64,000 nt of DNA from Actinomyces vulturis (GTDB lineage Bacteria; Actinomycetota; Actinomycetes; Actinomycetales; Actinomycetaceae): the NCBI RefSeq assembly GCF_001687305.1, contig NZ_KV700385.1:478523-542522 (forward strand), in the 5' to 3' direction. Shown here piece by piece: positions 1 to 9,090 of this stretch; the first letter of the stretch is position 1; each line of letters begins with the position of its first letter. The translations under genes and the position numbers were made by a program. The notes beneath the pieces are model-generated. The model saw only the letters and a program-made list of their open reading frames with translations. It made no database searches and had not been told where the DNA came from.

Positions 1-1068
1 AAGTGCTACATCGAGGTTGACCGTCCCATCAACGAGGCTCTTCAGGCCCACGCTGAGGGTGTGGGTGGAAGTGGACAGGAGCACTGCACCGTCAGCTAGT
101 TCACCGGATTTGGTATCCAACAAAGAAGCACCGTCAGCTAGTTCACCAGTCTTGGTATTCAGCAAGGTAGCACCATCAGCCAACTCACCAGTCTTGGTAT
201 TCAGCAAGGCAGCACCATCAGCCAACTCACCAGTCTTGGTATTCAGCAAGGCAGCACCATCAGCCAACTCACCAGTCTTGGTATTCAGCAAGGTAGCACC
301 ATCAGCCAACTCACCAGTCTTGGTATTCAGCAAGGCAGCACCATCAGCCAACTCACCGGACTTGGTGTCAAGCAAGGTAGCACCGCTGTTGAGTTTAGAA
401 GCGCCATCCTTCAGTTCAGTAGCGCCGTCATTGAGGCTCTTGGTGCCGTCAGCCAAGGTGGTGGTGCCATCATAAAGTTTGCTGGCACCATCGGAAGCAT
501 CCACCATCCCGTCACGGATGGTTGAGATAGACAGAAGCATCTTGTCGAAAACGCGTTCAGTACCTTGTTTCCCCAATTCCACTTGAAGTTCACTGGCCAC
601 GGTGCGAGCCATGGTGCCAGCGAGGTAGTTCACGCCGTCAGTAGTGACGAGGTGAAGAGATTGGGTGGCGGCTTGAGCGGCGTCATTAGTGCCGATAAGG
701 CTGACATCCTGACTGAAAGTGGCAGGGATGTAGAGGATGGCGCGGACGGATTCATCCTTCATTCCAGCCTCTGCTTGTTTGCGAGTCATCTCCACCCAGT
801 GGAAGCCGACGTCACGACCTTCATCGGGGTGGATAAGTGCATCGGTCAACTCATTGCCGATGGAAAACGTATCAGTGGAGCCGTCAGTCAGTGTGGCGGT
901 GTAAGGAACATCCTCATTGACCACAGCTGCAGTGACATCTGATAGTCGGTTGGTGGGGTTTTGGTATGCCAGCGTAAGCAATCCTGCGTAAAGCAACGGG
1001 ATGATGGCGATTGCCGTCACCACGATCGCATTAGCTAGCCGGGAGCCGGTAAGTTTCTTCATACCCAT
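1..1068 (-). CDS. YhgE/Pip-family membrane protein (partial, C-terminus outside window)
   Basis: The minus-strand frame starts MGMKKLTGSR and stays open to the window edge, so only about the first 356 residues are visible. One hydrophobic segment spans about residues 13-34. A long extracytoplasmic region follows with repeated D-G-A/T-x-x-L units. This layout (N-terminal membrane anchor, large outside domain, glycine-spaced repeats) is that of YhgE/Pip proteins, known as phage-infection proteins in Firmicutes and as ESX- or export-related membrane proteins elsewhere. The C-terminal membrane domain should lie beyond base 1. The start at 1068 was chosen over the ATG two codons later only because it is first. 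The gene is divergent from a TetR gene about 200 bp away, which is a likely local regulator. Family assignment is from layout and repeat type; the exact function is unknown. Confidence 0.75.
   Translation of the reverse strand, partial: MGMKKLTGSRLANAIVVTAIAIIPLLYAGLLTLAYQNPTNRLSDVTAAVVNEDVPYTATLTDGSTDTFSIGNELTDALIHPDEGRDVGFHWVEMTRKQAEAGMKDESVRAILYIPATFSQDVSLIGTNDAAQAATQSLHLVTTDGVNYLAGTMARTVASELQVELGKQGTERVFDKMLLSISTIRDGMVDASDGASKLYDGTTTLADGTKSLNDGATELKDGASKLNSGATLLDTKSGELADGAALLNTKTGELADGATLLNTKTGELADGAALLNTKTGELADGAALLNTKTGELADGATLLNTKTGELADGASLLDTKSGELADGAVLLSTSTHTLSVGLKSLVDGTVNLDVAL
86..379 (-). repeat. Seven tandem 42-bp units coding a 14-residue repeat
   Basis: Seven consecutive 42-bp units lie inside the YhgE/Pip gene. 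Each encodes a 14-residue unit of the form G-E-L-A-D-G-A-x-L-L-N-T-K-T. The central units are almost identical at DNA level and the outer ones diverge slightly. They correspond to roughly residues 230-327. Near-identity suggests recent expansion by slippage or unequal recombination, all in frame. Confidence 0.9.
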
Positions 1069-1265
1069 ACGATACACCTGTGTATCGAATGGCTTCAAGG
1101 TAAAGTTTAGGCAGAGACAAGACGACCGCATCACGTTTTCATGACTCGCAACGCCACAAGTGATACAAATACTGCGGAGCGTGAGCAGAAAAAGATGTAA
1201 TTCACTGTTATCAAACGCCCCGCAAACCCCTCATACCGCACAACAAAGATTCTAGGAGCACACTG

Positions 1266-1997
1266 ATGGGCCATCCGCAGACCGCAACCGGGAATGTGGC
1301 TCGTCGTATCTCCGCCCGCCACTCAAATATCCGCCGCCTTGCAGAATCCAACCCCTCGCAGCGACGAGCTGAAACACAGCAACGCCTCCTCGAAGCCGGA
1401 CGCACATTATTTGCCAGTAAAGGTATTGGCGCAACGAGCGTGAAGGACATCTGCTCTGAGGCAGGATTTACGCGCGGAGCCTTCTATTCCAATTTCGATG
1501 ACATGGATCATTTCGTCCGGCGTGTAGCTGACCATGAGTGGACCACGATCACAAACTTTCTCGACACCTCCTTAGCCAACGTCATTGCTTCACTCGATGA
1601 GGAAAGTGACTACTTATCTAATGACGATGCCGAACTCTCCGCGGCAATTACCCGATTATCAGCAAAATTGCTTCATGCCATCCCGGTTTCCCGGGATTTC
1701 TACCTGCTGCAAAATGAATTCGCTCTCTTTCTTTCTCGCGATCCAGAGAATTCTCCTACGCTACGCGCCGGCTATTACGAGTTCCGCCAACATATGGAGA
1801 AGTACCTAGTCACTGGCCTAAGTGCTATTGACCGAGAACCTTTGATTCCCCCAAAAGATTTAGTGGAGTTAATCTTCGCCGCTTCAGATCGCTCGATGCG
1901 TGATGCTTTAGGCAAAGGCAGTGAGAACCTTACGGCCATGCTTGAGCGCGTCCTCCCCACGATGTTGGCCCGAATGACACGCGCAGTCAGCCACTAA
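1266..1997 (+). CDS. TetR/AcrR-family transcriptional regulator
   Basis: This 243-residue protein has a TetR-type N-terminal helix-turn-helix. The segment from about residue 38 to 85 contains TSVKDICSEAGFTRGAFYSNF, with the usual G-x-F-Y-x-x-F ending of the recognition region. The remaining C-terminal domain is helical and has no recognisable ligand class. About 35 extra residues precede the HTH. The start has an AGGAG ribosome binding site 9 bases upstream. The gene is divergently transcribed from the YhgE/Pip membrane gene, so autoregulation plus control of that gene is the simplest inference. No clear palindromic operator was identified in the shared 197-bp gap. Confidence 0.85.
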   Translation: MGHPQTATGNVARRISARHSNIRRLAESNPSQRRAETQQRLLEAGRTLFASKGIGATSVKDICSEAGFTRGAFYSNFDDMDHFVRRVADHEWTTITNFLDTSLANVIASLDEESDYLSNDDAELSAAITRLSAKLLHAIPVSRDFYLLQNEFALFLSRDPENSPTLRAGYYEFRQHMEKYLVTGLSAIDREPLIPPKDLVELIFAASDRSMRDALGKGSENLTAMLERVLPTMLARMTRAVSH

Positions 1998-2032
1998 AGT
2001 CGATCGCGAGCACTATCCGTTGTCCTCACGAT

Positions 2033-2059
2033 TCAGGCGCACCTGTCTCATTCGCCTGA
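2033..2059. terminator. Possible bidirectional terminator hairpin
   Basis: Arms TCAGGCG (2033-2039) and CGCCTGA (2053-2059) with a 14-base loop lie between the convergent TetR and YeiH-type genes. A short T-rich stretch follows. The stem is modest and the loop long, so this is tentative. Confidence 0.35.
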
Positions 2060-2144
2060 TTTCTGATGAGCGTCTAACCCGACGCCGTACACCCACCATT
2101 ACCGCGACTGTTCCCTCACCCCCACGGATGGGACAGTAGAAAAA

Positions 2145-3257
2145 TCACACGAGAATCAGTGCACCTAGCAGGCTCACTACGCCAGCGACAATGCCGGCAA
2201 TCGCACCTAACCCCAAGGATTTCAGGCCCGTTGAGGCAAGTTTACGCAGATTCACCCCAGCACCCATGGCATACATAGCCATCGTGAGAAGGAATGTCGC
2301 TACGAGATTGACGTCTTTAAGAATTCCGGCAGGGATAGCGTCACCGGTAACGCTACGAATCCCCACCATAATGAGGAATCCAATAACGAATGCGGGCACT
2401 AATGGAGCCTTCACCACATTAGCTTGAGCCGACGGCATGTGATCCACGGGGCGCCCTTCAAGGGCGGCACTGACTTCTGCAGCTTCAATTGCAGCAAGTT
2501 CTTCATGCTTGACGCGTCGACCTTCAATAATGCCCACAATAGCGACAAGGGGAGCCAACAGCACCACGCGACCAAGTTTCGTCAACACAGCCACATCCAA
2601 AATGTCCGGACCCGCCAGACCACCAGCAGCCACAACCTGACCCACTTCATGGATCGAGGCCCCAATCCATACACCTGAACGCATCGTAGACAGGTGAAGA
2701 AGCCCAGCTAGAGTGGGGAACAAGAGAATTCCTAATGTTCCAAACAAAGTAACGGACGCGATGGCCGTGGCTGCGGCGTCTTCCACATCATCATCAGGAA
2801 CATCGCTGCTAGCGGCACTAGGACGCACCACAGCACTCATACCCGCCACCGCGGCAGCACCACAGATAGCAGTGCCGGTGGCGGTGAGCACGGTGGTGGT
2901 ATGGGGAACTTTCATGAGACGTCCCAAGACCAGGGTAACCATGTATACGCAGATGACTGTCAAGGCAATAACACCCACAGCACCCCACCCCAGAGCAATG
3001 ACATCCGGAATGCTCAAACGCAAACCGAGTAAGACCACACCAAACCGCAGCACGGTTTTTCCAGCCATCTTGGTCCCTGGCATGCACCGCTCAGGAATGA
3101 GATGGGTGTTAGCCAGAATCAGACCCAAGATAATAGCGATAAGAAGTCCGGACAGGAGAGGCAGGTAGTGGTTGATTGCCGTAGCCACAATGGCCACAGC
3201 CGCTGCTAATGCCAATCCCGGCACTACGGCGAGTGCGGTCTGTGAGCGTGAAGTCAT
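2145..3257 (-). CDS. YeiH/UPF0324-family putative sulfate exporter-type membrane protein
   Basis: A 370-residue protein with about ten hydrophobic segments. The central stretch around TATGTAICGAAAVAGMSAVV and the later GVWIGASIHEVGQVVAAGG are characteristic of the UPF0324 (YeiH) family. E. coli YeiH is annotated as a putative sulfate exporter, but the substrate is not proven for the family. The start at 3257 has a GAGGA sequence just upstream. It is the last gene of a minus-strand run, 21 bases after the stop of the second ABC exporter subunit, so it is probably co-transcribed with the ABC pair. Whether that pairing is functional is unknown. Confidence 0.85.
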   Translation of the reverse strand: MTSRSQTALAVVPGLALAAAVAIVATAINHYLPLLSGLLIAIILGLILANTHLIPERCMPGTKMAGKTVLRFGVVLLGLRLSIPDVIALGWGAVGVIALTVICVYMVTLVLGRLMKVPHTTTVLTATGTAICGAAAVAGMSAVVRPSAASSDVPDDDVEDAAATAIASVTLFGTLGILLFPTLAGLLHLSTMRSGVWIGASIHEVGQVVAAGGLAGPDILDVAVLTKLGRVVLLAPLVAIVGIIEGRRVKHEELAAIEAAEVSAALEGRPVDHMPSAQANVVKAPLVPAFVIGFLIMVGIRSVTGDAIPAGILKDVNLVATFLLTMAMYAMGAGVNLRKLASTGLKSLGLGAIAGIVAGVVSLLGALILV

Positions 3258-3278
3258 ATCCTCATCATGCCACCGTAG

Positions 3279-5033
3279 TCACTGGCTCTGCCACGCATGC
3301 CATAAGGTGGCGTAATGACCATCCAACGCCAGTAGTTCCTCATGAGAGCCCAGTTCTGCAATCTGGCCATCAATGACCACAGCCACGCGATCGGCATCAG
3401 CAGCAGTGTAGAGACGGTGGGCAATAGCCACCACCGTACGGCCAGCGAGCACCCCATCTAGAGCCTGCTCCGTATGACGCGCCACGCTGGGGTCCAGGAG
3501 ACTGGTAGCTTCATCGAGAACCAGCGTGTGCGGGTTAATCAGCACAATGCGAGCCAAAGCCACCTGCTGAGCCTGACCGGGAGTAAGTTCGTAATGACCC
3601 GAGCCCACCAAGGTATCCAAGCCTTCCTCAAGTTGCTCCGCCCAAGACAGCGCCCCCACAGCTTTTAAGGCCTGACACACTTGCCCCTCAGACGAATCCG
3701 GAGCAGCCAACAGAAGGTTTTCCCTCAAAGTGGTACTGAAAACATGATGTTCCTGAGTCACTAGGACCACGTCTTTACTCAGATCCTTCACAGGAATACT
3801 GGTCAGTTCCACTCCCCCAAGTTCCACCTTTCCCGAGGTAGGGCCATTAATGCCCGCGAGCAAGCGCCCTAAGGTGGACTTGCCCGAACCTGAAGGGCCC
3901 ACAATTGCCAAGCGCTCACCGGGACGAATGTCAAGGTTGATGGAGTCAAGCACCGGGCGGCCAGGAACGTACTCGAAAGACACGTCTTTGACACTCAACG
4001 TAGTGCCGTCAGGCTTATCTTCCCCCTCGACGCGATCCGGGGGAACCAGACCCACACCAATGATGCGAGCAAGTCCCACCGAAGCGGTTTGGAGAGAGTC
4101 CATCCAATACGTCAATTCACCCACGGGTCCGCGCAACTGCAAGGCATACAAACTCAGCGTAGTCACGGCCCCAAGCGTGGTGGCATCTCGCGTTAGCAGG
4201 AAAGAACCCCACATGATGACGGTAAGCAGCGGTGCCGTAAGGACCAAACCGCTCAGCCCCAGCATGATGGAGCGAATGTAGGTGGTGTACACCTCCATAT
4301 CGCACAGTTCTTCAGCATTTTGCTGGTAATAACGTTCACGTTGCTCCACTAAGCCGGCACCCTCAACGGTTCGTGTCTGGCGAATCGTTTCAGCAATCAC
4401 CCCGTCAGTACTGGCCCACAGTGTCCCCTGAGTCATGTACCCCGGAATCACACGGGGGAAATACCAGCGCAGCAAAGGAATCATTAGCAAGAACGGCACA
4501 AGAAGAGCCACACTCAGCAACGGTGCAGTAAGCGCCGAGGCAATCGCCACGGCGACTACGGTGAACACGATGACAATGATTCGGGCCAGGCCGCGCTGGA
4601 TTACCCAGCGCAAGCGATCCAAATCATGTCCCGTACGGCCCAGAAGATCACCGGTCCCAGCGGCTTCAACAGCGCTAAGCGGAAGGCTAAGTACCTTATC
4701 CATCAAGTTTTCACGCAAGGTAGCGAAGATGTGTTCCCCCATCACACGGGCGGCATAATCGCCGGCAGCTGACAGAAGGGCTCCCACGGCAGCAATCACC
4801 AAAGCCACCACAGTCAGTAGCGTAACGCGATGAACCACATCATCAGATGCAGCACCCAAGCCACCGGAGACGGTATCGACAATCATGCCCATCACTTTGG
4901 GAATCGCCACGGCCACCACAGCGCTGAGAATTTGAATAATCGTCACCGTAATAATGAAGCGTTTGTTATGACGGAAAATCTCGCGAGCGCTCTTTTTCAC
5001 CGCAGTAGAGTCAGCAACAGGAAGACGTTTCAT
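3279..5033 (-). CDS. ABC exporter half-transporter, ATP-competent subunit
   Basis: 584 residues: an N-terminal six-helix ABC exporter membrane domain (about 25-320), then an ATPase domain. Walker A (GPSGSGKST, near residue 380), the Q-loop (VTQEHHVFS), Walker B (LVLDEATS, near 505) and the switch histidine (AIAHRL) are intact. The signature motif is altered, reading L-T-P-G-Q instead of L-S-G-G-Q. The partner upstream has the reverse pattern, so the two should form a heterodimer with one consensus and one degenerate ATP site. The ATG at 5033 is used because it overlaps the partner's stop (TGATG) and follows GAGGAGG; a GTG one codon earlier is possible. The substrate is unknown. Confidence 0.9.
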   Translation of the reverse strand: MKRLPVADSTAVKKSAREIFRHNKRFIITVTIIQILSAVVAVAIPKVMGMIVDTVSGGLGAASDDVVHRVTLLTVVALVIAAVGALLSAAGDYAARVMGEHIFATLRENLMDKVLSLPLSAVEAAGTGDLLGRTGHDLDRLRWVIQRGLARIIVIVFTVVAVAIASALTAPLLSVALLVPFLLMIPLLRWYFPRVIPGYMTQGTLWASTDGVIAETIRQTRTVEGAGLVEQRERYYQQNAEELCDMEVYTTYIRSIMLGLSGLVLTAPLLTVIMWGSFLLTRDATTLGAVTTLSLYALQLRGPVGELTYWMDSLQTASVGLARIIGVGLVPPDRVEGEDKPDGTTLSVKDVSFEYVPGRPVLDSINLDIRPGERLAIVGPSGSGKSTLGRLLAGINGPTSGKVELGGVELTSIPVKDLSKDVVLVTQEHHVFSTTLRENLLLAAPDSSEGQVCQALKAVGALSWAEQLEEGLDTLVGSGHYELTPGQAQQVALARIVLINPHTLVLDEATSLLDPSVARHTEQALDGVLAGRTVVAIAHRLYTAADADRVAVVIDGQIAELGSHEELLALDGHYATLWHAWQSQ

Positions 5034-7027
5034 CACTCACCCTCCTCAGCCTGGAAACGGTGAACTACTGCGCGATACTTCGGGCACGTACGCAAGAGTT
5101 CGTCGTGAGGGCCCCGAGTAACGAACGCGCCGCCGGAGTCAAGGAATACCACGTCATCCATGGAACTCAGCCATAGCGGCGAGGTAGTGACCACCACGGT
5201 GGTTCGCCCCTGGCGCATCGCAATAACTTTCTCAACGATCACACCCTCGGTATGGGAGTCCACTGCGGAAGTCGGTTCAATCAGTGTAAGGACGTCCACA
5301 TCACTCGCTAATGCGCGAGCCAGGGCAACACGCTGACGCTGGCCACCTGAAATATTGCGACCTTGTTCAGCAAGTAGACCATCAATTCCGCCCACAGAGT
5401 CGATCACGTCCTGAGCCACTGCTGCATCCAGTGCACTCTCCACGAGCGCTGCGTTCTGCTCACTGAGGCGATTCTTAGGATGAGCAAGACGCGGAGGATT
5501 CGCAGGGTTGGCATCCCACTGATCATCAGCCATCGCCTCAACTACCGTACGCCGATAAGGCTCAGGCGCACGCATACCCAAAACATTGGTACCCAAAGTA
5601 GAGGAGAAAACATGCGCATGCGCAGGAGCGAACTGGCTATGCTCACGCAAACTCAGATAGGGGATGGTCCGCATATCGCGTCCATCGATATACACCTGAT
5701 CATCATCATTTGTTCGAGCAAGCCGTAGTGCTAACTCATGAGCATGAGACGGCTCGTCACACACCAACGCGGTGAATGCTCCACCATGAATCATGATGCC
5801 TGAACGGGCGTCCATGAGATCGCCACACTTCCAATCCACCTCATCGCTTTCTGTTCCACACTGGGAGGCAAGGTAGGCAGGAATGAGGGGTTCGGCGTCG
5901 GCAGAAGGAGAGAAGCCAGGAACCATTCGGTCGCTGACACGAAATGGAACCGCCAGAACGCTCGAGATCTTCTTCACGCCCACCCACGAACGGGTGACGG
6001 TCTGAAGAAATTGGGCGAACAGCCACAGGGGGCTGACCAGGTAAGCCGTGTATCCATAAAAAGCTACGAGTTGACCAGGCAGAATCTCGCCACGCAACGC
6101 CAGGTGAGCGCCAACCACCACCACAATAACGGTAAAAATAGCGGGAAGTCCCTCACGCAACAGCGTCAGCAAAGCAGCAGGAAAAGCCACGCCTACACCG
6201 GCCTGCCGAACTATTTGAGACTGTTTAACATAGCGAGTTCGGAAGGCATCCTCACCGCCAATACCGCGCAAAATGCGCAGACCCGTCACCGCATCGGTAG
6301 TAATGGTGGAAAGTTCACCATTCTCACTACGCTGCACTTCTTGACGTTTTTGCAAGGGTTTGGTCAACAGACTCATCAACACCATGACAACGGGTAGGCC
6401 GATGAGAACGAGGAGTCCCATCGTGAGCGACTGGCGAATCATGACGGTGGCCACTACCCCCACACCGAGGAATGCGGCAATTAACTGAGAAAGGAAGTAG
6501 GCCAGACTAGCCACGTAATCGGCATCATCCACCGCAGTTTTTACCACGTCACCCGGGGGAATCTCTGCGCTCACAGCTGAGCCATTAGTCGATGCACGAC
6601 GGTTCACCACACGATTAACTGTCAGATAGATACGCATCCACGGACCGAATGTCACCACGTCTTCCATGGCGAGGGTAAACGCCAAAAAGATAATTGTTGC
6701 AAGCAGGAGAGCACCCCAGGGCCACCAGTACTCACTAAAACCCAAGGCAAGGGAGTCATCCAGGAGATGGCCCACCGCTGTGGGCAGCACAATCATGGCT
6801 AAGTTGGACAAGATTGCAACCACCATCTGCAGTGCCATCAAGGGGAGGACCTGCTTAATCAGCGCCTTGCTCATCGGGCGAGGCTTAGCAGGAAGAATCG
6901 TGGGCACCTGATGGACAAATGGAAATAAACCACGGAACCAGCGGGGCATCACCACCAAAGGAATACCCGGAACCTGACCATAGGCAGAAGGGTGGGCAGA
7001 ACAATGCTCAGAGTTTTTCTTCATCAT
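5033..7027 (-). CDS. ABC exporter half-transporter with degenerate ATPase motifs
   Basis: About 665 residues. An unusual 50-60 residue N-terminal extension precedes the six-helix membrane domain. The ATPase domain has lost most catalytic motifs. The Walker A position near residue 416 reads CDEPSHAHEL and lacks the G-K-S/T. The Q-loop glutamine aligns with alanine (FAPAHAHVFS). The Walker B aspartate is replaced (LTLIEPTS), although the glutamate is kept. The switch histidine is replaced by serine (TTSPLW). Only the signature ISGGQRQR, near residue 558, is intact. This fits the regulatory or structural partner of a heterodimeric exporter, supplying its signature to the active site of the downstream subunit. 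It is first in a three-gene minus-strand operon. Consecutive TTG-ATG-ATG codons leave the start uncertain. Confidence 0.88.
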   Translation of the reverse strand: MMKKNSEHCSAHPSAYGQVPGIPLVVMPRWFRGLFPFVHQVPTILPAKPRPMSKALIKQVLPLMALQMVVAILSNLAMIVLPTAVGHLLDDSLALGFSEYWWPWGALLLATIIFLAFTLAMEDVVTFGPWMRIYLTVNRVVNRRASTNGSAVSAEIPPGDVVKTAVDDADYVASLAYFLSQLIAAFLGVGVVATVMIRQSLTMGLLVLIGLPVVMVLMSLLTKPLQKRQEVQRSENGELSTITTDAVTGLRILRGIGGEDAFRTRYVKQSQIVRQAGVGVAFPAALLTLLREGLPAIFTVIVVVVGAHLALRGEILPGQLVAFYGYTAYLVSPLWLFAQFLQTVTRSWVGVKKISSVLAVPFRVSDRMVPGFSPSADAEPLIPAYLASQCGTESDEVDWKCGDLMDARSGIMIHGGAFTALVCDEPSHAHELALRLARTNDDDQVYIDGRDMRTIPYLSLREHSQFAPAHAHVFSSTLGTNVLGMRAPEPYRRTVVEAMADDQWDANPANPPRLAHPKNRLSEQNAALVESALDAAVAQDVIDSVGGIDGLLAEQGRNISGGQRQRVALARALASDVDVLTLIEPTSAVDSHTEGVIVEKVIAMRQGRTTVVVTTSPLWLSSMDDVVFLDSGGAFVTRGPHDELLRTCPKYRAVVHRFQAEEGE

Positions 7028-7280
7028 CAACTATCCAGAGAATAACTATCACTCACCGGTCAGGGCTCTGAGATGAGGCGCTGCTGAGCCGGGAATATCT
7101 GGCAAACAGGGGAGGCAACACAATCAACGCACTCAAGCCAGCCGAGGTGCAGGGATGGCAAGTACGCCAAGTGTTGCAACGGTGTTTTCAGGAAAACATG
7201 ATGATGAACATGGGAAGAAAGGTAACACACCACCCTGTGATGCGCACCCCAAACACCTTAGAGATTGCTAAAAACTCGTT

Positions 7281-7286
7281 TACAGT
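7281..7286 (+). promoter_or_regulatory. -10 element placing the start of transcription at the ATG
   Basis: TACAGT lies six bases before the ATG at 7293 and no ribosome binding site is seen between. This spacing predicts a leaderless transcript, which is common in actinobacteria. No convincing -35 is visible. Confidence 0.45.
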
Positions 7287-7292
7287 GTTGCC

Positions 7293-7625
7293 ATGCTCTT
7301 CGCCATCTCTATTTCGCCCACCACTTCTGATGAGCCCAATGGCAGCGTGAGCCACGCAGTGGCTCGCGCAGTCAAGGTAATCCGCGATAGCGGTCTCCCT
7401 CATGAAACCACCTCGATGTTCACCACCATCGAGGGAACTTGGGATGAGGTCATGCCCGTCATCAAGTCCGCCTGCGACGCCGTGGGTGAAGTCAGTCCTC
7501 GTGTCCAGTTGGTGATGAAGGCTGATCTCCGCCCCGGTTTTGAGGGGGAAATGACCGGAAAACTCGAACGGCTCGAACGAGCAATTGATCAGTTACCTCC
7601 TGATGAGGAGAACGCGTCACGGTAA
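7293..7625 (+). CDS. UPF0045/MTH1187-family thiamine-binding-type protein
   Basis: A 110-residue protein of the small DUF77/UPF0045 family. Recognisable features are the N-terminal ISISPT strand, the HAVARAVKVIRDSGLPHETTS segment and the TTIEGTWDEVMPVIKSA stretch, in the order seen in MTH1187/YkoF-like ferredoxin-fold proteins. Some members bind thiamine or its precursors. No thiamine pyrophosphate riboswitch is visible upstream. The start appears leaderless. Its stop overlaps the next start (TAATG), so gluQ is translationally coupled to it. The pairing with a tRNA-modifying enzyme has no obvious metabolic logic. Confidence 0.85.
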   Translation: MLFAISISPTTSDEPNGSVSHAVARAVKVIRDSGLPHETTSMFTTIEGTWDEVMPVIKSACDAVGEVSPRVQLVMKADLRPGFEGEMTGKLERLERAIDQLPPDEENASR

Positions 7626-8602
7626 TGGTGGCATCGGAAAACTTAGCTGGTGGGGAGCCTGCACGGCAGGAACAAAAAACACACAAGGCTGGACGCTTTG
7701 CCCCATCCCCCACAGGTGATCTTCATCTAGGCAATCTGCGTACTGCCATTCTGGCTGAAGCGTGGGCACGAGCCACTGGGCGACGTTTCCTGCTACGCGT
7801 TGAAGATTTAGATCGTGTGCGTTCCGGTTCCACTGAGCGCCAACTGGAACAACTCACTGCACTGGGCATTACCTGGGATGAGGAGCCTCTGATCCAGAGC
7901 ACGCGTGGCCAGGCGCACGACGATGTGCTGAAACGTTTAATGGATGGCGGCTATCTCTTCGAGTGTTACTGCTCGCGTAAAGATATTCGTGAAGCATCTT
8001 CTGCCCCGCACGCCATCCCCGGCCACTACCCGGGGACCTGTCTTCATTTGTCCGACGACGAGCGGGAAGAACGTCGCGTTTTCCTTGCTTCCCAGGGGCG
8101 TGTCCCTGCACTGCGTCTCAATGCGCCGGCCGCGTCCTGGCAAGTTCACGATGAGTTACACGGCGATTTTGAGGGCCCCGTTGATCACGTGGTGCTACGC
8201 CGTAATGACGGAGCTATTGCTTACAACCTTGCGGTCGTGGTGGACGATGCGTTCCAGGGTGTTGATCAAGTGGTGCGTGGCGATGATCTATTGATGCAAT
8301 CTCCCGCCCAGAGTTGTTTAGCTTCGCTTCTGGGTTACGCCGAGCCGGTTTACGTCCACGTACCTCTAGCCATCAATGCCAACGGTGCACGCCTAGCAAA
8401 ACGTGATGGTGCAGTAACGCTACCTGATCTTGAGGACCTGGGATACGGAACCACTGATGTAGTGCGATGGATTAGTAACTCCTTAGGAGTTTTGTCTGGT
8501 CCTCCACCTGAGAATACGAAGGATTTGTTGGCTCTACTTGACGAGAAGACGTTACGAGCCATGCCTACTAAGCCGTGGATTATTGAGGCAATTCACCGGT
8601 AG
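7625..8602 (+). CDS. gluQ: Glutamyl-Q tRNA(Asp) synthetase
   Basis: A 325-residue truncated glutamyl-tRNA synthetase paralogue lacking the C-terminal anticodon-binding domain, as expected for GluQ, which attaches glutamate to queuosine at position 34 of tRNA-Asp. The class I signatures are present: FAPSPTG followed by HLGN (residues 34-37), and LAKRDGA near residue 256 as the KMSKS-like loop. The zinc site is intact, with C-x-C near residue 114 and Y-x3-C near 139. The start overlaps the upstream stop by one base, with GAGGAG just before it. The enzyme needs queuosine-modified tRNA; no queuosine synthesis genes lie in the window. About 230 bp with no recognisable gene follow before the tRNA block. 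Confidence 0.92.
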   Translation: MVASENLAGGEPARQEQKTHKAGRFAPSPTGDLHLGNLRTAILAEAWARATGRRFLLRVEDLDRVRSGSTERQLEQLTALGITWDEEPLIQSTRGQAHDDVLKRLMDGGYLFECYCSRKDIREASSAPHAIPGHYPGTCLHLSDDEREERRVFLASQGRVPALRLNAPAASWQVHDELHGDFEGPVDHVVLRRNDGAIAYNLAVVVDDAFQGVDQVVRGDDLLMQSPAQSCLASLLGYAEPVYVHVPLAINANGARLAKRDGAVTLPDLEDLGYGTTDVVRWISNSLGVLSGPPPENTKDLLALLDEKTLRAMPTKPWIIEAIHR

Positions 8603-8830
8603 TTCACCCGTTATTGAGATCATGACCCCCATCAAGTGACCGTAGGGCACGAGATGGTCAATGATTTGCCATGCACTTTTGAGCATCTGAATACATCGCG
8701 TGCGAGGCGAGGCATCTAAGGCATCGGAACTAACCGGCTCATGAACTAATTCCTCTGACTTAATCGCAAAGGTTTGCCGGGTTGTTAAAGGCCAAGAAGA
8801 ATAACAGTTCTAGGAGTATGCATAACTAGC

Positions 8831-8856
8831 AAAAAAGACTCAGCGGTTGCTGAGCC
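8831..8856 (-). terminator. Rho-independent terminator of the first tRNA-Arg gene
   Basis: On the minus strand the stem CTCAGC / GCTGAG has a 4-base loop (plus-strand arms 8839-8844 and 8849-8854) and is followed by six Ts (plus-strand A-run 8831-8836). It starts about 10 bases after the CCA end of the tRNA. Confidence 0.8.
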
Positions 8857-8864
8857 TTGATTGG

Positions 8865-8940
8865 TGGTGCGCCAGAAGGGATTCGAACCCCCAACCTTCT
8901 GATCCGTAGTCAGATGCTCTATCCGTTGAGCTACTGGCGC
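8865..8940 (-). tRNA. tRNA-Arg(ACG), copy 1
   Basis: A 76-base cloverleaf including an encoded CCA. The acceptor GCGCCAG pairs with CTGGCGC, and the anticodon stem TCTGA/TCAGA encloses the loop CTACGGA, giving anticodon ACG, read as ICG for CGU/CGC/CGA codons. The T-arm GGTTCGAATCC is normal. It is identical to the copy at 9127. Confidence 0.97.
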
Positions 8941-9090
8941 AGGCGTTGTTTCCAACAAGTTGAACCTTAGTACAGATTCATCGCATTGTTCAAGTTTGAT
9001 TGTTTTTGTTACCTGATTGCGGTTGATCGTGATGGCAGCGATGAAAGGTATCGAGCATTCGCAACTAAAAACTACCTAAAATTGGAAAGC

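Noticed and set aside
17-475. Plus-strand repetitive frame (APSANSPVLVFSK units)
   Set aside because: It is the shadow of the 42-bp repeat inside the minus-strand YhgE/Pip gene, which has a sensible start and membrane segment.
7031-7292. Possible thiamine riboswitch before the thiamine-binding-type gene
   Set aside because: CTGAGA occurs once but the second conserved box (ACCTGAT-like) and folding partners are missing, and the gene appears leaderless.
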